The notes under the pieces are model-generated. The model saw only the letters and a list, made by a program, of their open reading frames with translations, was not told the origin of the DNA and made no database searches. Positions 18,028 through 27,472 of a stretch of DNA of 64,000 nt are shown here, piece by piece. How positions within the stretch are numbered: position 1 is the first letter of the stretch; the number at the start of each line of letters is the position of its first letter. A program made the translations under genes and the position numbers. This DNA is from Agrobacterium arsenijevicii (GTDB lineage: Bacteria > Pseudomonadota > Alphaproteobacteria > Rhizobiales > Rhizobiaceae), in NCBI GenBank assembly GCA_000949895.1, contig JWIT01000017.1, positions 31,023 through 95,022 of the forward strand, read 5' to 3'.

Positions 18028-18636
18028 ATGAGCTTGCCGAAAAAACCGTTAGATAGCCTAACCGACATTCAAAAATTGGCCGACCAAGCATATCCTGCAT
18101 TGTCGCTGGCGAGTACGCTCGCTTCGCCCAATGCGCCAGCAAAAGCTTGGCAAGAGCTCAGCAAGAGATTTTCCTCCAGCGAGGAGCTGATGAGATCTCT
18201 CGAGTCTGCCACCGAGATCGCAAAGCGGCTGACGCAGCATTCGGATCTGGCAGCCAAACTCACAGACGCGTTGCCGAAAGTCGAACTCATCCTACCGAAT
18301 GTTTCCACCACGATAAAGGCATCCCTGCCCAGACCACTGGCGGATACCTCTGCCCCATCAACGCCGCATGCCCCAGTCGCCAGCCAAACGACAAGTCCGC
18401 AAAACTTTGCACAAGAGAATGTCCCCGTTAATAGCATCATGGATCTCGGGCGAATGGTTCGTCGCCTGCGGGAAAGTCGGAAACTATCGCAGCAGGAATT
18501 TGCGGATCTGGCCGGTGTGGGACGCCGCTTTCTTTCTGAACTTGAAAACGGCAAACCGACTTTGGAATTCGAAAAAGTTCTCCAGGTCGCTCGGGCGGCC
18601 GGGATATCCCTTTTTGCGCGGGGCCGGTCACTGTAA
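18028..18636 (+). CDS. hipB: HipB-like antitoxin with an extended N-terminus
   Basis: A 202-residue protein whose last 60 residues are an XRE helix-turn-helix (GRMVRRLRESRKLSQQEFAD, then GVGRRFLSELENGKPTLEFE). The first 140 residues are an additional helix-rich and proline-rich region not found in short HipB proteins. ATG 18028 follows AAAGGA. Its TAA overlaps the hipA ATG by one base. It should neutralise HipA and repress the operon through the upstream repeats. Confidence 0.8.
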   Translation: MSLPKKPLDSLTDIQKLADQAYPALSLASTLASPNAPAKAWQELSKRFSSSEELMRSLESATEIAKRLTQHSDLAAKLTDALPKVELILPNVSTTIKASLPRPLADTSAPSTPHAPVASQTTSPQNFAQENVPVNSIMDLGRMVRRLRESRKLSQQEFADLAGVGRRFLSELENGKPTLEFEKVLQVARAAGISLFARGRSL

Positions 18637-19988
18637 TGGAAGCACTTGCTCTCGACGTCCGCCTTGACAGTGCGCAAGAGCCGGTGGGCGTGCTCGTCCG
18701 CGATCAACGTGGCGGCTTGGCTTTCGCCTACGACGAAGCCTATGTGTCACAACCGGGGGCGATTTCCCTTTCTCTTTCACTGCCGTTAACCCGAGAGCCG
18801 TTCGAGGAGGTCGTTGCACGCCCTTTCTTCGACAACCTGCTCCAAGAACGGGATGGGGCGCTGTCCGACATCATGGCGCGCGAAGGCATAGCTCGTGATG
18901 ATATCGCAGGCCTCTTGTTCCATCTTGGCAAGGATTGTGCGGGGGCGCTTTCGGTTCTGCCCGCTGGCTCACCTCCGACCAAGGTTCCGGGTGATTATGA
19001 GAAAGATTATCAGCGTATCGAAGACGGTCGGCTGATCGCGATCGTCGACTCGCTTCATAAGCGGCGGCGATTGCCTGCCGGCACGGACGACCCCTCCCCC
19101 CTTGCTGGCATGCAAAGTAAAATTGCGCTCACACTCCTGCCGGATGGTTCTCTGGCGGAGCCAGTTCCCGGTTCGGGTGCACCAACGACGCATATCCTGA
19201 AGGTACCAGACCAGGATCACCTCCGTGACGCCTCTCTTGAATATGAGGCAATGCAACTGTCGCACGCCGCCGGATTTTCGACAGCTGATATGTCGTTGCT
19301 CCCATTCGCGGGCATCGAGGTCCTTTTGGTCACCCGGTTTGACCGGGCTCTCGACAGAGACGGTCGCATCGTTCGAATTCACCAGGAGGACTTCGCTCAG
19401 GCTCTTGGTCTGCCCTCTTCGCTCAAATACGAACGACGAGGAGTTCCTGGCCGGCGTTTCGACGTCGACGCGATCCGGCGAATTCTCGACGCAACCGACG
19501 ATCCTGCCGCAGAACGAGAATTCTTTATTCAAGCGACGCTTTTCGATCTCCTTGTAGGAAACGTGGATGGCCACGCAAAGAACTTCGCGCTTCTTCATGA
19601 GAGAGGCGGAAGGATCAGAACCACGCCACGTTACGATATTCTCCCGACGCGGCTCGATGACACACTCACCGACGAACTCGCTTACAAGATTGGCGACGCC
19701 GCTACGCTTGACGCGATAAGTCGAGACGACTTCGATCTTTTTCTCAAGAGCTTGGGAATTTCGAGTTCCGCTGCCCGCCAGCGCCTTTCCAAAAGATACG
19801 CCACGGGAATCGCGAACAAGCTTGCCGAACATTTGGACCAGCTTGGGAAGGGCGGGCAGAAGCCTTTCGCCGACCTCATCGCTTCCAATATGCGTACGCT
19901 TCTCGGGGCACTGGAAATCGACGTCCCCGGCCCCGCAAGAGACCGTGACGCGTATATCGGGCGGGCCGGTGGTTGGCTTCTGAGCTGA
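18636..19988 (+). CDS. hipA: HipA-like serine/threonine kinase toxin
   Basis: A 450-residue kinase-type toxin. Visible marks are GMQSKIALTLLPDG (nucleotide-binding region), LLVGNVDGHAKNFALL (catalytic loop NxDxHxKN) and the following RYDILPT (metal-binding Asp). Length and order agree with HipA, which phosphorylates an aminoacyl-tRNA synthetase and causes growth arrest. It is coupled to hipB. It may help stabilise the plasmid just before repABC. Confidence 0.9.
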   Translation: MEALALDVRLDSAQEPVGVLVRDQRGGLAFAYDEAYVSQPGAISLSLSLPLTREPFEEVVARPFFDNLLQERDGALSDIMAREGIARDDIAGLLFHLGKDCAGALSVLPAGSPPTKVPGDYEKDYQRIEDGRLIAIVDSLHKRRRLPAGTDDPSPLAGMQSKIALTLLPDGSLAEPVPGSGAPTTHILKVPDQDHLRDASLEYEAMQLSHAAGFSTADMSLLPFAGIEVLLVTRFDRALDRDGRIVRIHQEDFAQALGLPSSLKYERRGVPGRRFDVDAIRRILDATDDPAAEREFFIQATLFDLLVGNVDGHAKNFALLHERGGRIRTTPRYDILPTRLDDTLTDELAYKIGDAATLDAISRDDFDLFLKSLGISSSAARQRLSKRYATGIANKLAEHLDQLGKGGQKPFADLIASNMRTLLGALEIDVPGPARDRDAYIGRAGGWLLS

Positions 19989-20343
19989 CGATGCCGGGCG
20001 ATCTTGACCAAAGCGATAAGGATCCCGTGCAAAATTTCCGCCGTTGCGACAACCACGTCGAATGCATTCCGGGCGAACTATATGTCGATTGCTCGATGCA
20101 AACTTGTCGCTGGTGATTCTGCCCTGAGTCGGAACATTCACCGCCGTGACGCTCATCCATGCGGGTACTTCAATCTTATCGACTCATATTTTGGGCTCCG
20201 GCGCGAGCGAGATCTTTGGACAAAATCCCACTAGAGCGTTGCTTTATCACGATGTTTTAATTCCAATGCGTTCGTGGGGAATTTTGCGTTAGGCTTCTGT
20301 TAACCGTAAATAGCTTGCCCAGACCCTAGAATCGAGGCTAATT

Positions 20344-20389
20344 GTAACAGCGGTTCAAAAAGGGTTTTGCCGCATCGAACCGCTGTTAC
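20344..20389. repeat. 13-base inverted repeat just upstream of repA
   Basis: GTAACAGCGGTTC (20344-20356) and GAACCGCTGTTAC (20377-20389) form perfect arms around 20 bases, ending 17 bases before the repA ATG. It could be the RepA operator or a 5'-leader hairpin. It does not fit the parS consensus. The rest of the 19989-20406 gap shows no gene; it must hold the repABC promoter. Confidence 0.6.
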
Positions 20390-20406
20390 TGAATTTTGGG
20401 CCGGAC

Positions 20407-21621
20407 ATGAAAACCAAAGCTGAAGCGCAGGCACCGTCAAGGGAAACTCTCGTAAGCCTCATTGAGCGGCATTCCTCGGCTCTTGCTGTCCAGTTACAAG
20501 CTCATCACCTGAGTACGTTCCCGCCTACGGCACAAAAGGGAATACGCTATTTCCAGCCCTCTGAAGCTGCAAAGTTCGTGGGCGTGAAGGAGGTCTACCT
20601 CCGTCAGGTCTCAAACGACATTGACGATCTGGAGGTAAGTACCACCCCCGGCGGCCGGCGCTCCTATTCCGTCGATGATATCGACAAGATCCGCCGCCAT
20701 CTCGACAAGGTCGGCAGGGCTGATCGCAGGTATTTGCCGCACCGCCGAGACGGTGAAGACCTTCAGGTCATTTCCATCATGAACTTCAAGGGCGGCTCGG
20801 GCAAGACGACCACCTCCGTTCATCTCGCCCAATACCTGGCGCTGAAGGGTTATCGCGTCCTTGCCATCGATCTCGATCCGCAGGCAAGTATGTCCGCCCT
20901 GTTTGGACATCAGCCTGAACTCGATGTGCACCCGAACGACACGATGTACGGCGCGATACGGTACGACGAGAGCCGTCGGCCGGTAAAGGACATTATCCGG
21001 AAGACCTACATTCCGGGTCTGGAACTTGTCCCCGGCAACCTCGAACTGATGGAATTCGAACATGACACCCCTCGCGCATTGATGACGCGCAAACCGGGCG
21101 ATGTGATGTTCTTTCAGCGACTAAGCGACGCGATTGGTGATGTGAGTGACGACTACGATATCGTCATCATCGATTGTCCTCCTCAACTGGGCTACCTGAC
21201 GCTGTCTGCCCTCACTGCGGCAACGTCGGTTCTCGTGACGGTTCACCCGCAAATGCTGGACGTCATGTCGATGAACCAGTTCCTTGCAATGGTCGCCGAT
21301 TTGCTTCGAGAAGTCGCCGCCGCCGGCGGCGATGTTGATTTTGCCTGGTTGCGCTACCTGATCACGCGCTTTGAGCCGTCTGACGGACCTCAAAATCAGA
21401 TGGTTGGATATCTTCGGTCGATCTTCGGCGCCCATGTGCTGAATTTCCCGATGCTGAAGTCGACCGCCGTCTCAGACGCAGGGCTTACCAATCAAACTCT
21501 TTATGAAGTCGAACGGGGCCAGTTTACACGCAGCACCTATGACCGCGCCATCGAATCGATGAACAGCGTCAATGACGAGATTGAAACCCTGATCAAGAAA
21601 GCTTGGGGACGAGCGATATGA
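20407..21621 (+). CDS. repA: RepA, ParA-type partition ATPase and repABC regulator
   Basis: A 404-residue ParA-family protein. An N-terminal helix-turn-helix part (PSEAAKFVGVKEVYLRQVS) precedes a deviant Walker A (NFKGGSGKTTTSVH, near residues 124-137), LAIDLDPQASMS and VIIDCPPQLGYLTL. It moves plasmid copies apart with RepB and represses the operon. It is first in a tight repABC operon; repB overlaps its stop (ATGA at 21618). Confidence 0.97.
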   Translation: MKTKAEAQAPSRETLVSLIERHSSALAVQLQAHHLSTFPPTAQKGIRYFQPSEAAKFVGVKEVYLRQVSNDIDDLEVSTTPGGRRSYSVDDIDKIRRHLDKVGRADRRYLPHRRDGEDLQVISIMNFKGGSGKTTTSVHLAQYLALKGYRVLAIDLDPQASMSALFGHQPELDVHPNDTMYGAIRYDESRRPVKDIIRKTYIPGLELVPGNLELMEFEHDTPRALMTRKPGDVMFFQRLSDAIGDVSDDYDIVIIDCPPQLGYLTLSALTAATSVLVTVHPQMLDVMSMNQFLAMVADLLREVAAAGGDVDFAWLRYLITRFEPSDGPQNQMVGYLRSIFGAHVLNFPMLKSTAVSDAGLTNQTLYEVERGQFTRSTYDRAIESMNSVNDEIETLIKKAWGRAI

Positions 21622-22583
21622 GCAGAAAGAACCTTCTGAACCTTATTCAGGTCGATGCCGATATGCCCGTAAAGACTGCGACATCCGACAACAAGCTTGT
21701 CGGCCAAGTCGCTAGTACGATGCGCGAAGAGAAAGCCCGCCAGGCACGCGCCGACGATATCGAGCGGCGGCTTGCCGAGGGTCAGTCTGTCATCGACCTG
21801 GACACAGCTCTCATCGAACCGTCTTTCGTTCGTGACCGCATGCCTGGCGATATCGACGGTCTGGTTTCGTCGATCCGTGACCAGGGCCAGCAGGTGCCAA
21901 TCCTGGTACGTCCCCACCCTGAGAAACCGGGACATTATCAGGTTGCCTTCGGTCATCGCCGTCTACGCGCCATTGAGCAACTCGGCTTGCAGGTCAAGGC
22001 GGTTATCCGTGCCTTGACCGACGAGGAACTGGTGATTGCCCAAGGGCAGGAAAACAATGAACGCGAGGACCTATCCTTCATCGAGAAGTCACGGTTCGCG
22101 CAGAGACTTAAGGAACGTTTTCCCCGTGAAGTGATCACGTCTGCGATGTCTGTCGACAAGGCGGAACTGTCGCGAATGCTGTCTATCGTTGATGCCATTC
22201 CCGCCGATCTGATCGATGCTATCGGGCCTGCACCCGGCGTTGGCAGACGAAGCTGGCAAGAACTCGCGGATCTGATCCATAAGGCCGAAAACAAGAATCC
22301 CTTGGAACTGGCACGATCGGACGAGATGCAGACCAAGAGCTCGCAGGATCGGTTTAAGGCGCTTCTCAGCGCCTTCAAGCCACGCCGGGTTGTTCGTGGG
22401 CTGCCTGAGGTTCTGTCGACGTCGTCCGGCCAGCGCTTGGGCCACGTCAAGCAGAGCAAGTCAAAGATCGAAATTACGCTCGACAGGAAGGAAGCGGGAG
22501 AGTTCGCGTCCTTCCTGCTCAATGACGCGGTGGCTCTTTTCGAAGAGCGCCGTGCAAAGTCTGCTGGAAAAGAGGAAGCATAA
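21618..22583 (+). CDS. repB: RepB, ParB-type centromere-binding protein
   Basis: A 321-residue ParB-family protein, with VPILVRPHPEKPGHYQVAFG and HRRLRAIEQLG (ParB N-terminal box), then a helix-turn-helix region (MSVDKAELSRMLSIVDAIP). ATG 21618 overlaps the repA stop; a longer TTG reading from 21603 is less likely. It should bind the two parS palindromes at 26111-26128 and 26296-26313. Confidence 0.96.
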   Translation: MSRKNLLNLIQVDADMPVKTATSDNKLVGQVASTMREEKARQARADDIERRLAEGQSVIDLDTALIEPSFVRDRMPGDIDGLVSSIRDQGQQVPILVRPHPEKPGHYQVAFGHRRLRAIEQLGLQVKAVIRALTDEELVIAQGQENNEREDLSFIEKSRFAQRLKERFPREVITSAMSVDKAELSRMLSIVDAIPADLIDAIGPAPGVGRRSWQELADLIHKAENKNPLELARSDEMQTKSSQDRFKALLSAFKPRRVVRGLPEVLSTSSGQRLGHVKQSKSKIEITLDRKEAGEFASFLLNDAVALFEERRAKSAGKEEA

Positions 22584-22584
22584 C

Positions 22585-22642
22585 CGCAAAAGAAAAGAGC
22601 CCCCAAAACGTCGCCGTCTCGGAAGCCCCTATCTGTCTAAGC
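22585..22642 (-). ncRNA. Counter-transcribed RNA (incA/ctRNA) in the repB-repC gap
   Basis: On the minus strand a TTGACG (22672-22677) lies 17 bases from a weak -10 (GATTCT, 22649-22654). A terminator hairpin follows: stem CCGAGACG / CGTTTTGG with two G-U pairs, then a CTTTTCTTTT tail over 22583-22598. The predicted transcript is about 58 nt, the size and place of the antisense RNA that represses repC in repABC plasmids and sets incompatibility. The exact 5' end is an estimate. Confidence 0.75.
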
Positions 22643-22735
22643 ACCAGTAGAATCGCATTTCCGGGATTCATCGTCAAGAGTCTAGGCGCCGTTTTGGCGA
22701 ACGAATTTCTTTTGCCTGTTAGAAGGTGAAGAACG

Positions 22736-23947
22736 ATGCATACGGAAAGTGTGACGACGCCCTTTGGGCGGCGGCCGGTGACGCTTGCCATTGTCAGGCG
22801 GCAACAGGCGGCCTGCGAAATACCGACAAGCAAATCTGCCGACAAGTGGAAGGTCTTCCGCGACGCGTGTGCAGCAATGGAACTTTTGGGGCTGCAGTCG
22901 AATAGCCTGTCTGTCCTCGACGCGCTGTTGAGCTTCTTTCCCGAGAAAGAACTTCGCGGGGACGCGCAGTTGGTGGTTTTCCCGTCGAACATCCAATTGT
23001 CGCTACGCGCGCATAGCATGCCTGGATCGACCCTGCGGCGCCATCTGGGTGCGCTGGTCGATGCCGGCCTGATCATCCGCAAGGACAGCGCCAACGGCAA
23101 ACGCTTTGCACGCAAGGGTGCGGATGGGGATGTTGAAAGCGCGTTCGGCTTCGATCTTTCTCCTATGCTCGCCCGTGCCGAAGAACTCGCACTGCTGGCT
23201 CAGCAGGTGATCGCGACGCGTGCAGAGTTCAGGAAAGCCAAGGAGAAGCTCACTATTTGCCGACGGGACACCCGCAAGCTTATTTCGGCGGCCATCGAAG
23301 AGGGTGTAGATGGCGATTGGCAGTCAATCGAGAACATCTATGTCGGGCTGGTGAGTGCCATCCCGAGGACGCCGACGCTGACTGACGTCACAGAAGCTCT
23401 TGAAAGCATGGAAATGCTGAAGGAAGAAATCCTCAATCGGTTGGAAACAAATACAAAAGCACAAAATAATAGCACCAATGATGCTCAAAATGGGCGGCAC
23501 ATACAGAATTCAGATCCCGAATCCACAATTGCATTTGAACCTAGCTCTAGAAGAGAGCAGGGTGAAAACTCGAGCAAGACAACAAGGCCGAGGGAGCCGC
23601 TGAAGGCATTCCCGCTTTCCGTTGTGCTGAAGGCGTGCCCGCAAATTCCCGACTACGGGCCGGGTGGAGCCATCGGGAATTGGCGCGATCTCATGTCGGC
23701 GGCGGTGGTAATCCGCTCCATGCTTGGCGTAAGCCCCTCTGCTTATCAGGAGGCCTGCGAGGTCATGGGTCCGGAAAATGCCGCGGTGGCCATGGCCTGC
23801 ATTTTTGAACGGGCAAACCTGATCAATTCCGCCGGCGGCTATTTGCGCGACCTCACGAGACGCGCCGAGCAGTCGGAATTTTCACTCGGGCCGATGATCA
23901 TGGCGCTTTTGAAGGCGAACGCAGGCGGACAACTGAAGACGGGATGA
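22736..23947 (+). CDS. repC: RepC replication initiator
   Basis: A 403-residue initiator. It opens MHTESVTTPFGRRPVTLAIV and contains WKVFRDACAAMELLGLQSNS and the RAHSMPGSTLRRHLGALVDA winged-helix stretch, all typical of RepC. In this family the origin lies inside repC itself, often in an AT-rich part; the AAATACAAAAGCACAAAATA region near 23450-23470 is a candidate here. Synthesis is expected to be limited by the antisense RNA upstream. The 250 bases after it hold nothing I recognise. Confidence 0.97.
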   Translation: MHTESVTTPFGRRPVTLAIVRRQQAACEIPTSKSADKWKVFRDACAAMELLGLQSNSLSVLDALLSFFPEKELRGDAQLVVFPSNIQLSLRAHSMPGSTLRRHLGALVDAGLIIRKDSANGKRFARKGADGDVESAFGFDLSPMLARAEELALLAQQVIATRAEFRKAKEKLTICRRDTRKLISAAIEEGVDGDWQSIENIYVGLVSAIPRTPTLTDVTEALESMEMLKEEILNRLETNTKAQNNSTNDAQNGRHIQNSDPESTIAFEPSSRREQGENSSKTTRPREPLKAFPLSVVLKACPQIPDYGPGGAIGNWRDLMSAAVVIRSMLGVSPSAYQEACEVMGPENAAVAMACIFERANLINSAGGYLRDLTRRAEQSEFSLGPMIMALLKANAGGQLKTG

Positions 23948-24198
23948 CGCGACTGGCTGCGGCTTGTCACCGAACCGAGCAATCCTGCAGCCTCACTTGA
24001 CTTCTTCCTCGCCGAGTTCGTCAGACGACTGGCGTCACAGGCATTGGCCGACAACCCGGCTCAGGTGCACGGGCAGCACCTGCTTTTGTATTGCTTTTGT
24101 CCCGGCGCGCCACGTTCGATAAAATTCGACGAGAGCAGTTTAGGAGTGATTTTGTTTTATGCTTTATGCGCGTTGGATGGTCGGATGAAGGGGATTAA

Positions 24199-25988
24199 AT
24201 GATGGCAGGACCAACGCTTGCATTCGGTAGGCATTCAAGTGGAGAGTTTTTGCATATCTGTCAGGCTGCGACTGGCAGCAGTTGCTGCTGTACTTGCCCC
24301 CAATGTGATCTGCCACTTGTTGCTCGCACCGAACACGTGACAACGCATTTTACCCACCGGTCCGACGCGGCAAACGCTACGGCAGCCTGCGGAACGACAG
24401 GTCAGATGACCGCCCTTCATGCTTTTGCCAGAGACCTGTTCCTAGACGGCGGTCGCGTTCAGCTTCCCTCCGTATCGCATGAGGGACATTGTCTGCTCAA
24501 TCCGGTGGAGGTCGAATTGACTGATGTCAGAACCGAGCAGCGCTTCGACGGATACCGGCCTGATGTTATCTTCACAGCCTTGGACAGGCCTCTTCTCATG
24601 GAGATCGCCGTTACGCATCCAGTTCCCTTTTTCAAAGGCCGGCTTGATCCGGCGCCAGCGGGTTGAAGCTTTCGAAATCGCCATCAAACCAGGTTCTATC
24701 CCTGGCACTATGCCCCTTGAGGCAGTAGAGAACCACGTCAGATGCGTAGCGCCGCGAAGATGGATCTTTAGTGAGGTGCTGGAACGTCATTTGCAGGCTA
24801 TTTACCATGGTGTGCAGGCGCGTGGCGCGCTGACATCGCAGAAATCAAAGAACCTGGCTAGGCTCTACGATCGGTTGTCCGGATTGCGCAAAAAGCCTGT
24901 CCCTGCCCTTGCCGCAAAGAAGGAATTGCTTTCTGAGTGGTTGAGCGACGCGCACCCATCGTTCGAAGGTTATTTTCGAACGTCCTCCCTTGATTGGCGC
25001 ACCTTCGTTTTGGTCGAGCTGGAGGGTCTCGGTCTTCCGTTGCGCCGCAACGTCAGGAGCCTCATAGCCGCGCAGCATCTGCATCTCGAACTGACACATT
25101 TCGATTGTTCCGAGCCTGACGCAGCTGAAACGGGTCTGCCCGCGTTCGGGGTCGAGGCGTGTGTGTTTACCTTCTTGTCTGACCCGGAACAACGTGGCGC
25201 TGTGGTTTGTCTTGGCGGAATCTGGCGTCTGCTTGTGGAACTGCCCCGGCAGCAGGCGCTGCCATTTGGGCCCGTCGCTCAACGCCCCGACGCGAGCCGA
25301 ACTTGCTGCCAAGCGCTGCAAAGAGGTGCAAGCAACTCTTCAGCGGATCGTAGCAAAGCTGGACCCCGCAGACAGGGATGAGTTTGAAACGGGGATCAAG
25401 GAATGGTGGGCACGTCCGCTGGTTGCTCGTTCGACGCCCCTCGATATTATTGCTGTCGGAAATTATCAGTGGGAGCGGTTGAAGAAGCAACTTGCCGCAA
25501 TCGAGAACGCGCTTAACTCAGATACACCCGATCTTGGCGAGCCACTCGGTCTTCCGATGAGCGAGGCAATCGCAGCTCACGCGGCGCGGGCGGCGATCCT
25601 CGAAAAGGAAAAGGGACTTCGTTGGTGTGAAGGACTTCGCGCAAAAGCTTTACAGAAATTTGACGCGGAGATCGCGGAGATCTGGCTCGCGACAAGACCA
25701 TTTCAAAAAGGGCAATCTCCCCTTGAGCATTCGATGGCATCGGACAGCGGTTTGAAAACCTCGCTTCAGGCGCTGGAGCGACGGTTCGCGCATCGGGGTT
25801 CTATCCCTGCGATCCGGGAAGATTTTCAGGTTTGGGTGAAGAAAAAATTCGGTGACAAGTGTCTTCGCTTCATCCACAGACGAAATGACGGGCTTCCTGA
25901 CGGACGCACGGCCTTGCAATGCTGTTACGACGAAGTCAGCCAGGCCGGAATGCGAGAGCTGACACTGCGGGCCGCTCCATTTACCTGA
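24199..25988 (+). pseudogene. CoiA-like (competence/nuclease) gene with two frameshifts
   Basis: Three consecutive frames join into one protein of about 595 residues. The first has a Cys-rich finger (SCCCTCPQCDLPLVARTEHV, then THFTHR) and a nuclease-like RPDVIFTALDRPLLMEIAVT. Near 24640 the frame shifts into SKAGLIRRQRVEAFEIAIKP and continues to about 25270. There it shifts again into LNAPTRAELAAKRCKEVQAT and ends at 25988. The finger and nuclease block are like CoiA-family proteins. It is probably inactive. Programmed frameshifting is possible but no slippery site stands out. Confidence 0.7.
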
Positions 25989-26110
25989 CACGTCCAATCG
26001 TCAGGAAATGCTGTCCAATATCAGGACCACCGGTAGGACGTGTTGGCCGCTTGTGCTCTTGTGACGATATTAGACGCATGGGTTTCCCGGTTTTGAGACG
26101 GCGGACTCGT

Positions 26111-26128
26111 CGTTGACCGCGGTCAACG
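26111..26128. other. parS: parS centromere-like site 1
   Basis: CGTTGACCGCGGTCAACG is a perfect 18-base palindrome whose core fits the repABC parS consensus GTTNNNNGCNNNNAAC. An identical copy lies 185 bases to the right. RepB binding is inferred from the consensus. Confidence 0.85.
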
Positions 26129-26295
26129 ATAGTAAATCATTGATTTTCAACGATAGTTTTGGACGGGTCTTTGGTGTGATTTCTCTCTGATCGACCGTTG
26201 AAGTGCTATTGCACCGACAAAGCGCGTGCCAATTCAAAGCCGACCTGAAGCAAGCTTCGATCCGTGGGCCTGCTGCGTGTACCTGAAAGAACTGT

Positions 26296-26313
26296 CGTTG
26301 ACCGCGGTCAACG
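26296..26313. other. parS: parS centromere-like site 2
   Basis: An identical second copy of the 18-base palindrome. I noticed no third copy by eye in the window. The pair lies about 2.2 kb downstream of the repC end. Confidence 0.85.
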
Positions 26314-26693
26314 GACGTAACTGACTGTTCCACATAGTTTTTTTGCGGTGTCGGCATGGAGTCCAGTTGCCTTAGAACCGGAGTTTTCAAGCCATCGCTA
26401 CAGGCGCTTTCAATTACCGCGCCCATGGACCGTTAAGCGCCCTCCCCGGTTCAGAGTGTTTTCGCAGGCTGAACGGCTCTATTCGTGACGCAGCAAGACC
26501 CTCGGGCATAATTGCTCTTGTCGGCGTCTCCGCCGGCTCGAGACCTCGCGAATCTTGCGGTCAAATTCAAAACGACACCAGACTTTGAAAAAAAAGGGCA
26601 GGGGGCCAACTTGGGCGAAAAGAATGGAATTCGCAACGCGCTCGGCTTTCCCGGGTCGACACTATGACGTCCCTCCAGAGATAGAATCACGGG

Positions 26694-26707
26694 CTGCAGA
26701 TCTGCAG
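26694..26707. promoter_or_regulatory. tra box (TraR-binding palindrome), left copy
   Basis: CTGCAGATCTGCAG contains TGCAGATCTGCA, the centre of the Agrobacterium tra box ATGTGCAGATCTGCACAT. It stands 59 bases before the decayed luxI-like frame, the same spacing as in the right copy (57139-57152), and remains perfect although the gene behind it has decayed. Confidence 0.8.
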
Positions 26708-26766
26708 ATTGCCACACCGTTTTGAGATGATCATTTTCTTCATGTTCGAAACCAACGGAGGGAGAA

Positions 26767-27357
26767 ATGCGAATCTTGACGGTCCCGCGTGATCAATACA
26801 CCGATCAATCAGATGAACTGGCACAGATGCATCGACTTCGCCCGATCGGTTTTCGAGACCGCCTCGGACGGGGTGTCACAACCAGCGAGCCGGGCGAGTT
26901 TGACCAACGCGACCAGTGGGACCCCACGAACATCCGCGCGGCGGCCAACGACAACCACGTAGTCGTCTGCGCGCGTCGGCTTCCCGCAGTCGGAAGGACT
27001 ATGTCGGAGCGGACATTCCCCCAGCTTTTAGCGAGCGGCTCACTCAATGCGACCGACAGGATGATCGAGAGTTTTCGCGTCTGCATCGACACGAGCTTCC
27101 CGGGTAGGGGAGGGGGACGGGTCCATCTCACAGCACTCACCGTGTTCGCTTTCATCATCGAGTTGTCGATGGCGAATGGCTACGATCAGATCGTCACCGC
27201 AAAAGATTTGCACTTCGAATGCACCCGGAACCGGCCCCGTTGGCCGAGAACACGGCTAGGAAAGCAGGTCGAGATCGACAATACGATTGCAATCTCCGGC
27301 ACCCTTCGTACCGATCAAGCGAGTTTCGAACAGGTCTGCCCGCGGGGCTATCACTAG
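26767..27357 (+). pseudogene. Decayed TraI/LuxI-type autoinducer synthase copy
   Basis: The frame is open (196 codons) and aligns along its length with TraI at 57212-57850. However, the LuxI-family Trp at residue 35 is Arg, Asp36 is Gly, Ser103 is Phe and Phe105 is Val. Arg25, Phe29, Asp46, Asp49, Glu101 and Arg104 remain. The C terminus is shorter (ends at CPRGYH). The Trp loss should abolish acyl-homoserine lactone synthesis. The ribosome site (GGAGGGAGAA) and the tra box are intact, so it may still be transcribed and translated. Confidence 0.8.
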
Positions 27358-27472
27358 ATCGCTTCCGGCAATGGCGTGTACCCTGCCGGCGCCAAAACTT
27401 CCGCAGCAGTCCCGCCACGTATGACCAACCTAAAGGCGCGTCGCAATTCGGCGCAGGTAAGGACGTGCAAAG

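Larger units (their letters stand above)
25989..26766. other. Partition/control region between the broken CoiA gene and luxI copy
   Basis: About 780 bases without a convincing gene. It holds both parS palindromes, a repeated CAACGATAGT near 26123 and 26148, the left tra box and the point (26440-26603) where GGGNAGGG octamers switch strand. Confidence 0.6.

Noticed and set aside
18969..20156. 395-codon minus-strand frame opposite hipA
   Set aside because: Antisense to a complete HipA with intact catalytic motifs; no recognisable domain.
20344..20389. Inverted repeat before repA considered as parS
   Set aside because: Arms are separated by 20 bases and neither arm fits GTTNNNNGCNNNNAAC; the sites at 26.1-26.3 kb do.
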